Origin: Fluviicola taffensis DSM 16823
Lineage (GTDB): Bacteria > Bacteroidota > Bacteroidia > Flavobacteriales_D > Crocinitomicaceae
Assembly (NCBI RefSeq): GCF_000194605.1
Contig: NC_015321.1
Location: 2,666,001-2,730,000 of the forward strand
DNA: 64,000 nucleotides
Direction of reading: 5' to 3'
Shown: positions 8,655 through 17,800 of the stretch, one piece after another
How the letters are laid out: each line of letters starts with the position of its first letter
Position numbering within the stretch: the first letter of the stretch is position 1
Translations under genes and position numbers: made by a program
Notes under the pieces: model-generated
Database searches by the model: none
Told to the model about the DNA's origin: nothing
Seen by the model: only the letters and a program-made list of their open reading frames with translations

Positions 8655-9506
8655 TCATCTCAAAACATTCTCAGAAAATTGATCTTTGGGCGTGGTTTTC
8701 AAATCTAATAAATCATTCATAGCAATGGTTGCTGCAACGATTGCCCAAATTGGAGCAAAAGAAGCGCAAAGCCAAAGTCCTAGATTGGTTAAAAAGGTGA
8801 GGATAAAATGTCCAGGATCGGTGCTAAAAGTGGACCAATCAAAAAGGGTATTTAGATCAATGAAATTCCAAATTAAAATGGAATATACAGATCCGATAGA
8901 AAGAGCAATCCCTCTGTTTTCACGTGCTAATTGCGTGCTTTCTTGAACATTCATCTGCAACCTTTCGTGAATGTAGTCCATGAAGGAAAAGCCGTAATAA
9001 TAGAAACTGATAAAAAATAAAATATGGCGAATAGGACTTTGGTTGAAATCTCCCCATCCAAGTATTCCAACAAGGAAAATGATCGTGAAGAAAAAGACTT
9101 CCCACATGATATTTCGGATGCCAATTTTGAGTCCTCGTTGAATATCTTGAACCAACTGTTTGAAATTGAATCGATACCTGTTTCCAGTTAAAATAAACTC
9201 TACTTTTTGAGATATTTTAGAAAAGAGAGGCGCAAGTAGAATCACCACCAAGTATTTTGCAAAGCGCATCAAAGTTGTGGCAATGAGAATTTCTGTCATT
9301 AATTTAATCAAGAACCAAATAATCCCATTCATATTGGTGGCGTTCGCTTTTGGTTCGTGAATATGAATCATAAACCCAATCTGATAAATTCCAAGCATCA
9401 AGATTGCTGGGAATATAATATACAGATAAAGCTTGTAATCAAGAATTAAACGAAAGGCCTTGATGTAAGCTCGATATCCAATCAGCAAGTTTTTAAAAAA
9501 TCGCAT
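8655..9506 (-). CDS. EI24 / CysZ-like integral membrane protein
   Basis: The 283-residue product has several hydrophobic segments (LYLYIIFPAILMLGIYQI, IATTLMRFAKYLVVILLAPL, GLWLCASFAPIWAIVAATI) and the EI24-family hallmark LVVILLAPLFSKISQKVE. The family includes the sulfate permease CysZ, but there is no sulfur-assimilation context here, so the substrate is unknown. I chose the ATG at 9506. The upstream TTG at 9512 overlaps a perfect TAACTTTG promoter box that ends three bases before the ATG, which argues against it. Confidence 0.8.
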   Translation of the reverse strand: MRFFKNLLIGYRAYIKAFRLILDYKLYLYIIFPAILMLGIYQIGFMIHIHEPKANATNMNGIIWFLIKLMTEILIATTLMRFAKYLVVILLAPLFSKISQKVEFILTGNRYRFNFKQLVQDIQRGLKIGIRNIMWEVFFFTIIFLVGILGWGDFNQSPIRHILFFISFYYYGFSFMDYIHERLQMNVQESTQLARENRGIALSIGSVYSILIWNFIDLNTLFDWSTFSTDPGHFILTFLTNLGLWLCASFAPIWAIVAATIAMNDLLDLKTTPKDQFSENVLR

Positions 9507-9509
9507 TCT

Positions 9510-9517
9510 CAAAGTTA
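9510..9517 (-). promoter_or_regulatory. TAnnTTTG -7 box, 3 bases from the EI24-like ATG
   Basis: Minus strand TAACTTTG then AGA then ATG. A perfect Bacteroidota -7 element, predicting transcription from about the start codon. Confidence 0.6.
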
Positions 9518-9550
9518 GTGAACTTCGCTCAATTAGGGATTAAGCATTCG

Positions 9551-9563
9551 TAATTCGTAATTA
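9551..9563. repeat. TAATTCGTAATTA element, copy 2
   Basis: Identical to copies at 2363 and 61091; here it ends 9 bases before the purB -7 box. Confidence 0.6.
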
Positions 9564-9572
9564 ATTAAGAAC

Positions 9573-9580
9573 TATCTTTG
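9573..9580 (+). promoter_or_regulatory. purB promoter -7 box (TATCTTTG)
   Basis: Perfect TAnnTTTG, 52 bases upstream of the purB ATG. The same TATCTTTGC string occurs before rpsO. Confidence 0.6.
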
Positions 9581-9586
9581 CGCCTT

Positions 9587-9602
9587 CGCTGAAGCTTCAG
9601 CG
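9587..9602 (+). repeat. Palindrome in the purB leader (CGCTGAAGCTTCAGCG)
   Basis: A perfect 16-base palindrome downstream of the -7 box and so predicted to be transcribed in the leader. It is part of a dispersed element: TTGCGCCTTCGCTGAAGCT at 9578-9596 recurs exactly at 21211-21229, and a degenerate relative lies at 61465-61506. Confidence 0.6.
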
Positions 9603-9632
9603 TAAGTGTTGCACCTTCAAAAAAATCTAAGT

Positions 9633-10997
9633 ATGAGTAATTCAATGTCTCTCACATCGCTAACAGCAATTAGTCCAGTTGATGGGCGCTACCGTTCAAA
9701 AGTGAACGAATTGGCACCTTATTTTTCCGAATTCGGATTGATTAAGTACCGGGTGCATGTGGAAGTTGAATACTTCATTGCTTTGGTTGAAGCAGAAATT
9801 GGTCCTTTGAAAGAAGTATCAACTTCCGTTTTTCCGAGGCTGCGTGAAATTGTAAGCGCTTTTTCCGAGAATGATGCTTTAGAGATTAAAAACATTGAGA
9901 AAACAACCAATCACGATGTGAAAGCGGTTGAATATTTCTTGAAAGATAAAATGCAAAATCTGGGATTGGAAAACTACTTGGAGTTTATTCATTTTGGTTT
10001 GACGTCTCAAGATATTAATAACACATCAATTCCTTTAAGTCTAAAAGAAGCTGTTGGTGAGGTTTATATTCCTGCATTGAATGAGTTAATTCAAGTGTTG
10101 AGAGGATATACAAACGATTGGTCTTCGATTGCGCTTTTAGCTAGAACACATGGTCAGCCAGCTTCTCCAACTGTTTTAGGAAAAGAAATTGGAGTTTTTG
10201 TTTACCGATTGGAAACGCAATTGGAAATTCTTAAAACCATTCCATTTGCAGCCAAATTTGGTGGTGCTACAGGTAATTTCAATGCTCATCAAGTGGCGTT
10301 TCCAGAAACTGATTGGGTGGCATTTTCAAATAAATTTGTCAATGATCAATTGGGTTTAACAAGAAGTCAGTTGACCACTCAAATTGAAAATTATGACCAA
10401 TTGGCAAATTTGTTTGATTGTTTGAAACGAATCAATACGATTATTTTGGATTTAGACCGTGATATGTGGACTTACATTTCAATGGATTATTTCAAGCAAA
10501 AATTGAAAGAAGGTGAAGTTGGTTCTTCAGCGATGCCACATAAAGTAAATCCAATTGATTTTGAAAATTCAGAAGGAAATATTGGAATTGCAAATGCTTT
10601 GTATGAGCATCTTTCAGCTAAATTACCTGTGTCAAGATTGCAACGTGACTTAACGGATTCAACTGTTTTAAGAGCCATTGGAATGCCATTAGCACATTCA
10701 TTGATTGCTTTCAAGGCTTCAATCGCTGGATTGAAAAAGTTGTTGTTGAATGAACAAGCGATTCAAGAAGATTTGGAGAACAATTGGGCCGTTGTTGCAG
10801 AAGCAATTCAAACGATTTTGAGAAGTATTGGTTTTCCAAAACCTTACGAGGCTTTGAAGGGATTAACTCGTAAGAATGAGAAAGTTACTCAGGCCACCGT
10901 TCACGAATTTATTGATACTCTAGCTGTCGATGAAACGATGAAAAACAGATTGAAAGAGATAACCCCATCGAATTATACAGGAGTTAAACTGGTGTAA
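9633..10997 (+). CDS. purB: Adenylosuccinate lyase
   Basis: PurB carries out two fumarate-releasing steps of purine synthesis (SAICAR to AICAR, and adenylosuccinate to AMP). The 454-residue product has the family order: SPVDGRYRSKV at the start, TTNHDVKAVEYFL, the FGLTSQDINNTS and ARTHGQPASPT catalytic-histidine segments, and the mobile signature loop with GSSAMPHKVNPIDFENSEGN. This long E. coli-type subclass begins right at SLTAISPVDGRY, supporting the ATG at 9633; an in-frame TTG at 9606 lies in the hairpin leader. It is preceded by a strong -7 box and the dispersed TAATTCGTAATTA element. Confidence 0.96.
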   Translation: MSNSMSLTSLTAISPVDGRYRSKVNELAPYFSEFGLIKYRVHVEVEYFIALVEAEIGPLKEVSTSVFPRLREIVSAFSENDALEIKNIEKTTNHDVKAVEYFLKDKMQNLGLENYLEFIHFGLTSQDINNTSIPLSLKEAVGEVYIPALNELIQVLRGYTNDWSSIALLARTHGQPASPTVLGKEIGVFVYRLETQLEILKTIPFAAKFGGATGNFNAHQVAFPETDWVAFSNKFVNDQLGLTRSQLTTQIENYDQLANLFDCLKRINTIILDLDRDMWTYISMDYFKQKLKEGEVGSSAMPHKVNPIDFENSEGNIGIANALYEHLSAKLPVSRLQRDLTDSTVLRAIGMPLAHSLIAFKASIAGLKKLLLNEQAIQEDLENNWAVVAEAIQTILRSIGFPKPYEALKGLTRKNEKVTQATVHEFIDTLAVDETMKNRLKEITPSNYTGVKLV

Positions 10998-11029
10998 CAA
11001 ATCTTTTAGTATATTACAGAAAAAAAGCC

Positions 11030-12577
11030 TTGCGATTTATTCAATTTCTCTTTTTTCTAGGATTAAGCACTTCTTTTTGGGCGCAATTGCCACTGCAAAT
11101 TGACTGGGGGCCGAATAATCTTTCCCGTCCGAATACTTTAGCAATTCTACCCAAGAATAATGGGGTGTTTTTCACATTTCATTATTCCAATTCATCCCTA
11201 ATGCCAGCAGCGAAAGTTTCGCGTTTTGAAAATGGGATGGAGGTTATTTCGAAAAAGATAGAACCTAGAATTGACCAAAAAATGGTCACATTGGAGGATG
11301 TGTTTCTATTCGATAATCGTCTTTTCGCACTTTTCTCTGATAAAGTTGGGGCCTCAGTTACTCTGTATTTACAAGAGTATGATGATGATGTAGATCAGTA
11401 TGGTTTGCCTTTTGTGGTTGCTTCTTATGTGGTTCCAAAAGGGTGGAGTAGAAACGTTTTGGTGACAACAAAAATTTCGCCTAGTAGTAACTATTTAGTT
11501 GTTGATTATTTAATTCCAGCTAAAAAGGAAACCTATGATCGATTTGGATACAATATCTTAAATGTTCAATTGAAATCAATTCGTGAGGGAGAGTATGAAA
11601 TTCCATACGATTCGAAGGTGACATCTGTTGAGGCCCGACATTTAACCAACAAAGGAGATTATTTCTTAGGTGTTTCAGTGTTTTCAAAGGCATATCTTAG
11701 TACTTGGAAGGATTTTGGATTAGTAGATAAATCGGTGATTATTCACATGAGCGCGGAAGATTCATTGAAAATTCACGAACTGGATATGGTTCAGACGAAA
11801 GTTTACAATTTTTCAATTACATCTAACGATTCACTGGCAATAATCACAGGTACTTGGGGAGATGAAGAATCTAAAGGGGCAAAAGGAATCTTTTATTCAA
11901 CCTTTTCTTTATTGACGAATTCTTTAGATTCTACACGATTTTTAGAATTTCCTAAAGAAATTTTGGATCAAGAAAACAAGGATTCAGACGATATCTATTC
12001 GATGCAAAATGTGAATGGAGAATTACTCAATTATGCATTTAGAAATATTGCTTTGTTGCCAGATGGTTCCATCAATGTACTTGCAGAACAATATTACATT
12101 TATGAAGTGAATTCTGCGGATTCCAGAGGAATGAATCAGATTACCAATTATTACAATTACAACGATTGTATCGTTTATTCTATTTCAAAATTGGGGGAGT
12201 TAAACTGGTTTCGAAAAATTCCTAAAAAGCAAGAGTCCATCAATGATTATGGTCAGTTTTCCTCTTTAATTAGCTATTTTAGTAAGGGAGACCTAATTTT
12301 ATTTTTCAATGATAATACTCAAAATTACGATGAATTAGGAACTTACAAAGGAACCCGAATTTCATTTTCAAACTCTTTGAGATACAAAGAATATTGCCTA
12401 GCACGAACGGTTGTGAATCTAGAAACGGGAGATACCAAACGCAATTTATTTTCCCATTACGACGCCATTGAAGGTTTTGTTTGTTTGAAATTATCGTGTG
12501 TAAATTATCAAACGCATCAGGTTATTTTCTCTGCAATGAGTAAAAAAGACAAGTACGGAATTTTACATTTTGAGTAA
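11030..12577 (+). CDS. Secreted protein of unknown function, paralogue of the product at 43183-44583
   Basis: I do not recognise a known family. The 515-residue product has a signal peptide (MRFIQFLFFLGLSTSFWAQ) and beta-rich sequence with no obvious repeats. The last 150 residues align with the protein at 43183-44583: W-RKIPK/W-VEIPK, NDYG or NDSG, FFNDNTQNY versus FFNDHQKNY, V-LETGDTKRNL versus I-LKSGESKRNL, and an ending of the form YG-(L)-F. The start is a TTG at 11030, the only codon that keeps the signal peptide intact. It follows purB by 32 bases and may be cotranscribed. Role unknown, probably periplasmic or outer surface. Confidence 0.72.
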   Translation: MRFIQFLFFLGLSTSFWAQLPLQIDWGPNNLSRPNTLAILPKNNGVFFTFHYSNSSLMPAAKVSRFENGMEVISKKIEPRIDQKMVTLEDVFLFDNRLFALFSDKVGASVTLYLQEYDDDVDQYGLPFVVASYVVPKGWSRNVLVTTKISPSSNYLVVDYLIPAKKETYDRFGYNILNVQLKSIREGEYEIPYDSKVTSVEARHLTNKGDYFLGVSVFSKAYLSTWKDFGLVDKSVIIHMSAEDSLKIHELDMVQTKVYNFSITSNDSLAIITGTWGDEESKGAKGIFYSTFSLLTNSLDSTRFLEFPKEILDQENKDSDDIYSMQNVNGELLNYAFRNIALLPDGSINVLAEQYYIYEVNSADSRGMNQITNYYNYNDCIVYSISKLGELNWFRKIPKKQESINDYGQFSSLISYFSKGDLILFFNDNTQNYDELGTYKGTRISFSNSLRYKEYCLARTVVNLETGDTKRNLFSHYDAIEGFVCLKLSCVNYQTHQVIFSAMSKKDKYGILHFE

Positions 12578-12599
12578 GAGACTGTTTCGCTAATTGTTA

Positions 12600-12629
12600 T
12601 TTGATAAGCTAAAGTCTTAGTTTATCAAA
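12600..12629. terminator. Bidirectional stem-loop terminator
   Basis: 13-bp stem with one mismatch (TTTGATAAGCTAA / TTAGTTTATCAAA) and a 4-base loop between convergent genes; it abuts the lnt stop codon. Confidence 0.65.
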
Positions 12630-14231
12630 TCAAATTTCCGTCCTTCTTTTAAAGATTCGTAAAAATCTTAAGAATGCAAACATGCCCAATCCAGCTAGTG
12701 CAAAATAACCGATAAAATCTCCAAGAATCTGATAGAGTGTTTTCTTTGAATTCAGCTGAATGGTATAATTGAACTGTGTTTTTTTCCACCATGCGGTTTC
12801 TTTCAAAATATCCCCACGGTTGTTGATTACTCCGGATTTTCCAGTGTTTGCAGATCGAACAACGTATTTATTATTCTCGATAGCTCTCAAGCGCGCAAAT
12901 TGAAAATGTTGCTTGTAGCCAGGAGTGTCGCCCCACCAGCCATCATTGGTAATAATAGCGATAAATTCCGACCCTTTTTTAGCTTGTTTTGCAATGAAAC
13001 CACCATAGATTGATTCATAACAAACTGCTGAAGAGAATTTTACGCGATTTTTCTCGAAAATTTTAGGCTCTTTTTCAATTCCCATACTTCCTGATCCGCC
13101 TTCCATTTCTACTGCTAGGTCTTCTAAAAAGGGGAATATCCCAACAAAAGGGATTTTCTCGACACCCAATACCAGTTTTGATTTGTGAATGATTTTCGGT
13201 TCTGGGGTATTATCAAAAAGGATGGAAGAATTGTATTTTTCCAAATACGAATTGAATTGAGGTTCAAAATGACTGGCAGCTGAATTTTTAGTATCGAATA
13301 ATTGAAATGTAGATGCACCAATTAAGAAGCCGGCATTTGCCCAACGTGCACGATGTTCATTGATTATATGGAAAAATGTTTCTTTTCGCAATCCGTCTTC
13401 ATAAATATATCCGATTGGATAAAGTGCTGTTTCAGGAGCGATTACGAGTTGTGTCTCTTTTGAAATGGATTTATCGGCTTGCTCTAATAGAATCTTCAAT
13501 TGTTCATCATTGCTTAGTACAAATTTTTCATCATAAGGATCAACATTGGGTTGAAGAATTGCCACATTATAAGGTTTTCCTTCCGTGCTTTTCGAGAAAT
13601 AAAGGATAGTTGAAAAAATAAGTGGAATGGAGAGAACTATAACCCCAAGAATAAAATAAGTGCTTTTATACCAGTTTTTTGGTTGGATGAGGATTTTATA
13701 GAGCAATAAATTAAGGATCAAAATCCACAACGATCCTCCCAAAACTCCAGTAATTGAGTACCATTGAATCCAAGTGGTTTTAGAAGCAAAAACATTTCCT
13801 AAGGTTAGCCATGGCCATGATAATTCCCAGTGAAAATGAGAAAATTCAAAGGATAGCCAAACACATATAAGGATTGGTCCATTCCATTTTGTGCCTAATT
13901 TTCGTTTCAGTAAATGGTATAACAAAAAAGCCAGTGCCATTAATAAACTATTCGCAAAAAATGCCATATACGCACCACCTGGACTTGCATTGTAAACCCA
14001 CCAAGTAGTCCCCAAATTGTAAATGAAGAAGGTTAAATAAGCATGTAGAAACAAGCTAAAAGCCTTTTTTTGAGTGTGAAAATGGGATTCAACTAAAAGA
14101 AGTGGGATCCAAGAAACGAATGCTAAAAAGGTAATCCCACCTGTTTCGGGAAAAGAAATCGTTAAAAGAATACCAGATAATATACTTAGCAACCAACGAT
14201 TTAGTCTTTTTTGAATGATTTTTTCTATCAT
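12630..14231 (-). CDS. lnt: Apolipoprotein N-acyltransferase
   Basis: Lnt attaches the third acyl chain to the N-terminal cysteine of lipoproteins in the inner membrane. The 533-residue product has about eight hydrophobic segments: six in the first 215 residues, one at the extreme C-terminus, and the carbon-nitrogen hydrolase domain at about 220-480. The catalytic triad can be read as Glu267 (VIAPETALYP), Lys352 (HKSKLVLGVEKIPF) and Cys404 (SSAVCYESIYGG). A -7-like box, TAATTTCG on the minus strand (14236-14243), ends four bases before the ATG. The gene is relevant to the many envelope lipoproteins expected here, including the TamL-like protein. Confidence 0.94.
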   Translation of the reverse strand: MIEKIIQKRLNRWLLSILSGILLTISFPETGGITFLAFVSWIPLLLVESHFHTQKKAFSLFLHAYLTFFIYNLGTTWWVYNASPGGAYMAFFANSLLMALAFLLYHLLKRKLGTKWNGPILICVWLSFEFSHFHWELSWPWLTLGNVFASKTTWIQWYSITGVLGGSLWILILNLLLYKILIQPKNWYKSTYFILGVIVLSIPLIFSTILYFSKSTEGKPYNVAILQPNVDPYDEKFVLSNDEQLKILLEQADKSISKETQLVIAPETALYPIGYIYEDGLRKETFFHIINEHRARWANAGFLIGASTFQLFDTKNSAASHFEPQFNSYLEKYNSSILFDNTPEPKIIHKSKLVLGVEKIPFVGIFPFLEDLAVEMEGGSGSMGIEKEPKIFEKNRVKFSSAVCYESIYGGFIAKQAKKGSEFIAIITNDGWWGDTPGYKQHFQFARLRAIENNKYVVRSANTGKSGVINNRGDILKETAWWKKTQFNYTIQLNSKKTLYQILGDFIGYFALAGLGMFAFLRFLRIFKRRTEI

Positions 14232-14432
14232 GATACGAAATTACAATTTGTTTCAGATAGATGATTCAATTTCGACGAATACCTTGAAAACACAGACGAA
14301 TATTGGTTTTTCATTGTGAATTATCACACGAAAAAATGAAAATAAACTGTTAAAAAATAGATTTTATTCAAAAAAAAGACAACCCTCCGCAATTTTTTCG
14401 TCACATTTGTACAGAACTAAAATATACTTTTA

Positions 14433-14786
14433 ATGAACAAAAATTTCATTAACTGCTTGTACATTACTACTACGCTCTCTTTATTCTCCGCGTTTCATAG
14501 TTATGGGCAACAGCTTGATAGACATGATGATAGTATTTATCAAAATCAACACATTACAGGTGTTGGTACTTCTACAGTTGTATATCATTTGACAGAATCA
14601 TTGAAAGATAATGTGTTAGTTGAACTAGAAAATTATCTGGAATCAATGAATGCAATTACACAGGTCGATATTCAAGGCTTGGATGTTTTCATTCAATTCA
14701 AAGAGGCTACAACAAATGAGATGATTTATCCATTCATTCAGCGGATGGAAATGTTGTACATCAACAAGAATCCAAAAACAAGATAA
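14433..14786 (+). CDS. Small secreted protein upstream of the giant type IX substrate
   Basis: Unrecognised 117-residue protein with a probable signal peptide ([27 protein letters not shown]). The mature part is about 90 residues, with a helix/strand/helix/strand pattern ([33 protein letters not shown]) that might be a small ferredoxin-like fold; this is only a guess. It ends 23 bases before the ATG of the 2120-residue protein, so the two are probably one transcription unit. That pairing suggests a partner or accessory role, which cannot be shown from sequence. Confidence 0.6.
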   Translation: MNKNFINCLYITTTLSLFSAFHSYGQQLDRHDDSIYQNQHITGVGTSTVVYHLTESLKDNVLVELENYLESMNAITQVDIQGLDVFIQFKEATTNEMIYPFIQRMEMLYINKNPKTR

Positions 14787-14809
14787 TTCTTAATACTACT
14801 CTCTCCAGT

Positions 14810-17800
14810 ATGAAAACAACTATTTTTTGGGGTTATTTCCTATTTCCTCTATTTACCCTTTTAGGTCTATCTGCATTCTCTCAAGGGTCAGATACTCAAG
14901 CCGGAGCAACTGGTGTTCCAGTTACTTTACCATTTGCAGCAACGGGATCAACCGTTTCAGCAACAAATAATTATGATATTGGAGGTACTACGGTAGATGA
15001 TGGACCAGATTGGTTTTACTACCACTGTGCTACATCCAATGCAACCATTTGGGTTACGATCACTTTTACACCAAATATCACCAATCCCGTATTGCCATCA
15101 ATAACAATTTTGGATGCTACAGGTGTTACTTTATTGGGACAAACACAAATTTTCGGAGATAATTCAGGAACTTATGGAATTCCATATACACCAACTGCAG
15201 GACAATGCTATTATTTTGTGATAGATAATGATGGAGCAACTGGAGGATTCAATTACAACATCAGTATGTCAAATACTGTTCCTCCACATCCTGCGAATCC
15301 AACACAACCAGCCTGTACAAATATTGGCTTTGATGCAGCTTCAACAGCTGGTTGGTTAGGTTCTTGGGGGCATTCGATGCAAACTGGAGTATCTCCACAA
15401 CCAACACCAACTTATACGCCTATTTTTTATAATACAACTGGTGGTCATCATACGATTACAACTCCAGGAATTGACATACAAGCACCCATTCAGAAAGTTT
15501 GCCCTCAAATTCCGGGAAACACGAATTCATTGTTGCTCGGAGATGGACCAAATGGAGCTTATGGCGGAGCGAGTATTGAACAGAAATTTCAAGTCACAGC
15601 TTCCAATGCATTGTTTATTTATTATTATGCATTGGTGATCCAAGATGGAGGAGCAGCCGGTGGAGGAAGTACAACAGCTCATACCGACCAAGAACAACCT
15701 TATTTTAAGATTGATGCACTGGATTGTGGTGGAGTTCCTATTGCTTGTGGAAATTTATTGGTGACCGGAGGTCCTGGAATCCCTGGGTTTACCCAGCTTG
15801 GAACATCAGGTATTTACTGGAAAGATTGGACAGCAGTGATGTTGGATCTAACTCCTTATATTGGTTCGTGTGTAACGATGAGATTTACTTTAGGTGATTG
15901 TTCGATCGGAGCACACTATGCTTATGCTTATTTGGATGCAACATGTGGACCAATGAGTATTGTTGCACCACCAACTATTTGTCAGTTTCAAACTTCTACA
16001 TTAACAGCTCCTGCTGGTGCAGCAACTTATTCTTGGGTGGAAACTTCTGCTCCTGGAACAGTTTTAGGAACTGCGAATACGCTTTCCGTTACGCCAACTA
16101 CAACAGGTACGTTTAATTATCAGTGTACGATGACATCGGTTGCAGGTTGTAGTTCGACTTTGACTACATCTGTTACTGTTTTGCCATCACCGCAAATTAC
16201 GGTTACGAATCCAGCGTCTGTTTGTTCGCCGGGGACGGTTAATTTGACAAGTGCTGGCGTGGTTACAATTAATTCAGGTACAGGAACGATTGGATATTTT
16301 TCGGATGCGGCTTGTACCATTCCTATAGCTTCTCCAAGTGCTATTTCGGTCAGTGGAACTTATTACATTCGGATCTTAAATGCAAATGGGTGCTTTGAAA
16401 TAGAACCAGTAACTGTCGTTGTGAATGCAAGTCCAACGGCGGATGTTACAACCCTTGATCAGGCGATTTGTCCTGGTGCAAGTGTGAATTTGAATGCAAC
16501 ACTTACACCCGCAGGTTATAATAATCCGGTGACGTTTACGAATACAACGGATTTCTCGTTGAATGATGGAAGTGTAACGCCGATTAATTCTCCGATTACA
16601 GTAACAGGAATTACCCCACAAACAGCTGGAGTTCTGCCAATTGTTTCCGTAAATCTGAATATTCCACATACATATGTTGGTGACGTGACTGTTTGGCTTC
16701 GCTGTCCAAACGGAAGCACTATTGAGCTAACATCTGATAATGGAGGGGCAGGGCAAAACTATACCAACACCACTTTTGTTCCGACAGGTTCTCCTTCTAT
16801 CACAACCGGAACTGCACCTTTTACTGGAAGTTTCACTCCAGAACAGGCCTTTTCTTTATTGAATTCCTGCGCAGTTAATGGGGTTTGGACACTCCAGGTG
16901 TATGATTTGGGGGTAGGAGATGTAGGAACACTAACCGATTGGTCTATTACCTTTAATAATTTTGTTCCTCCTACATTTGTTTGGTCGCCAACTACCAATA
17001 TGACCAATTCTACGACATTAACTCCAACAGTTGCACCAACTACCACAACCATTTATACCTTAACTGGAACCAATTCAATTGGAGGTTGTACCTCAACGGA
17101 TCAAGTTACGATAACTGTAAACCCACTTCCAACAGCAACAATCTCAGGAACGACAACGGTTTGTCAGAATGCGACGGCACCAACTGTTACTTTCACGGGA
17201 GCGAATGGAATAGCGCCTTATACATTTACTTACAATATCAATGGGGGGGCGAATCAAACGGTAAGTAGCGGAGCGGGAGTAACAGCAACCGTTACCGCAC
17301 CAACTACAGTTTCAGGAACATTTACTTATAATTTAGTGAGTGTAACGAGTGCAATGGGTTGTTCTCAAAATCAGCCAGGAACAGCCGTAATTACCGTAAA
17401 TCCGATTCCAACCGTCAACGCACCAGCGCCTCAAACGGTTTGTGCAAATACATCAACAACGGCTGTTACTTTTACAGGTAATAATACTGCAATCACAACC
17501 TTCGACTGGACGAATAATAGCACTTCCATTGGATTGGGGGCAAATGGAACAGGAAATATAGCTTCATTTACAGGAACGAATGCAACTGCTTCACCCATTA
17601 CGGCTACCATTACAGTAACTCCAACTTTGAATACTTGTGTTGGAACTCCACAAAACTTCACCATAACGGTCAATCCAACTCCAACTGTGAATGCGCCAAC
17701 ACCGCAAACGGTTTGTGCCAATACATCTACAACACCTGTTGTTTTTACAGGAAATAATACCGCCACAACAACTTTCAATTGGACGAATAATACCACTTCC

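Noticed and set aside
9507-9512. TTG start at 9512 for the EI24-like gene
   Set aside because: It overlaps the promoter box; ATG at 9506 fits better.
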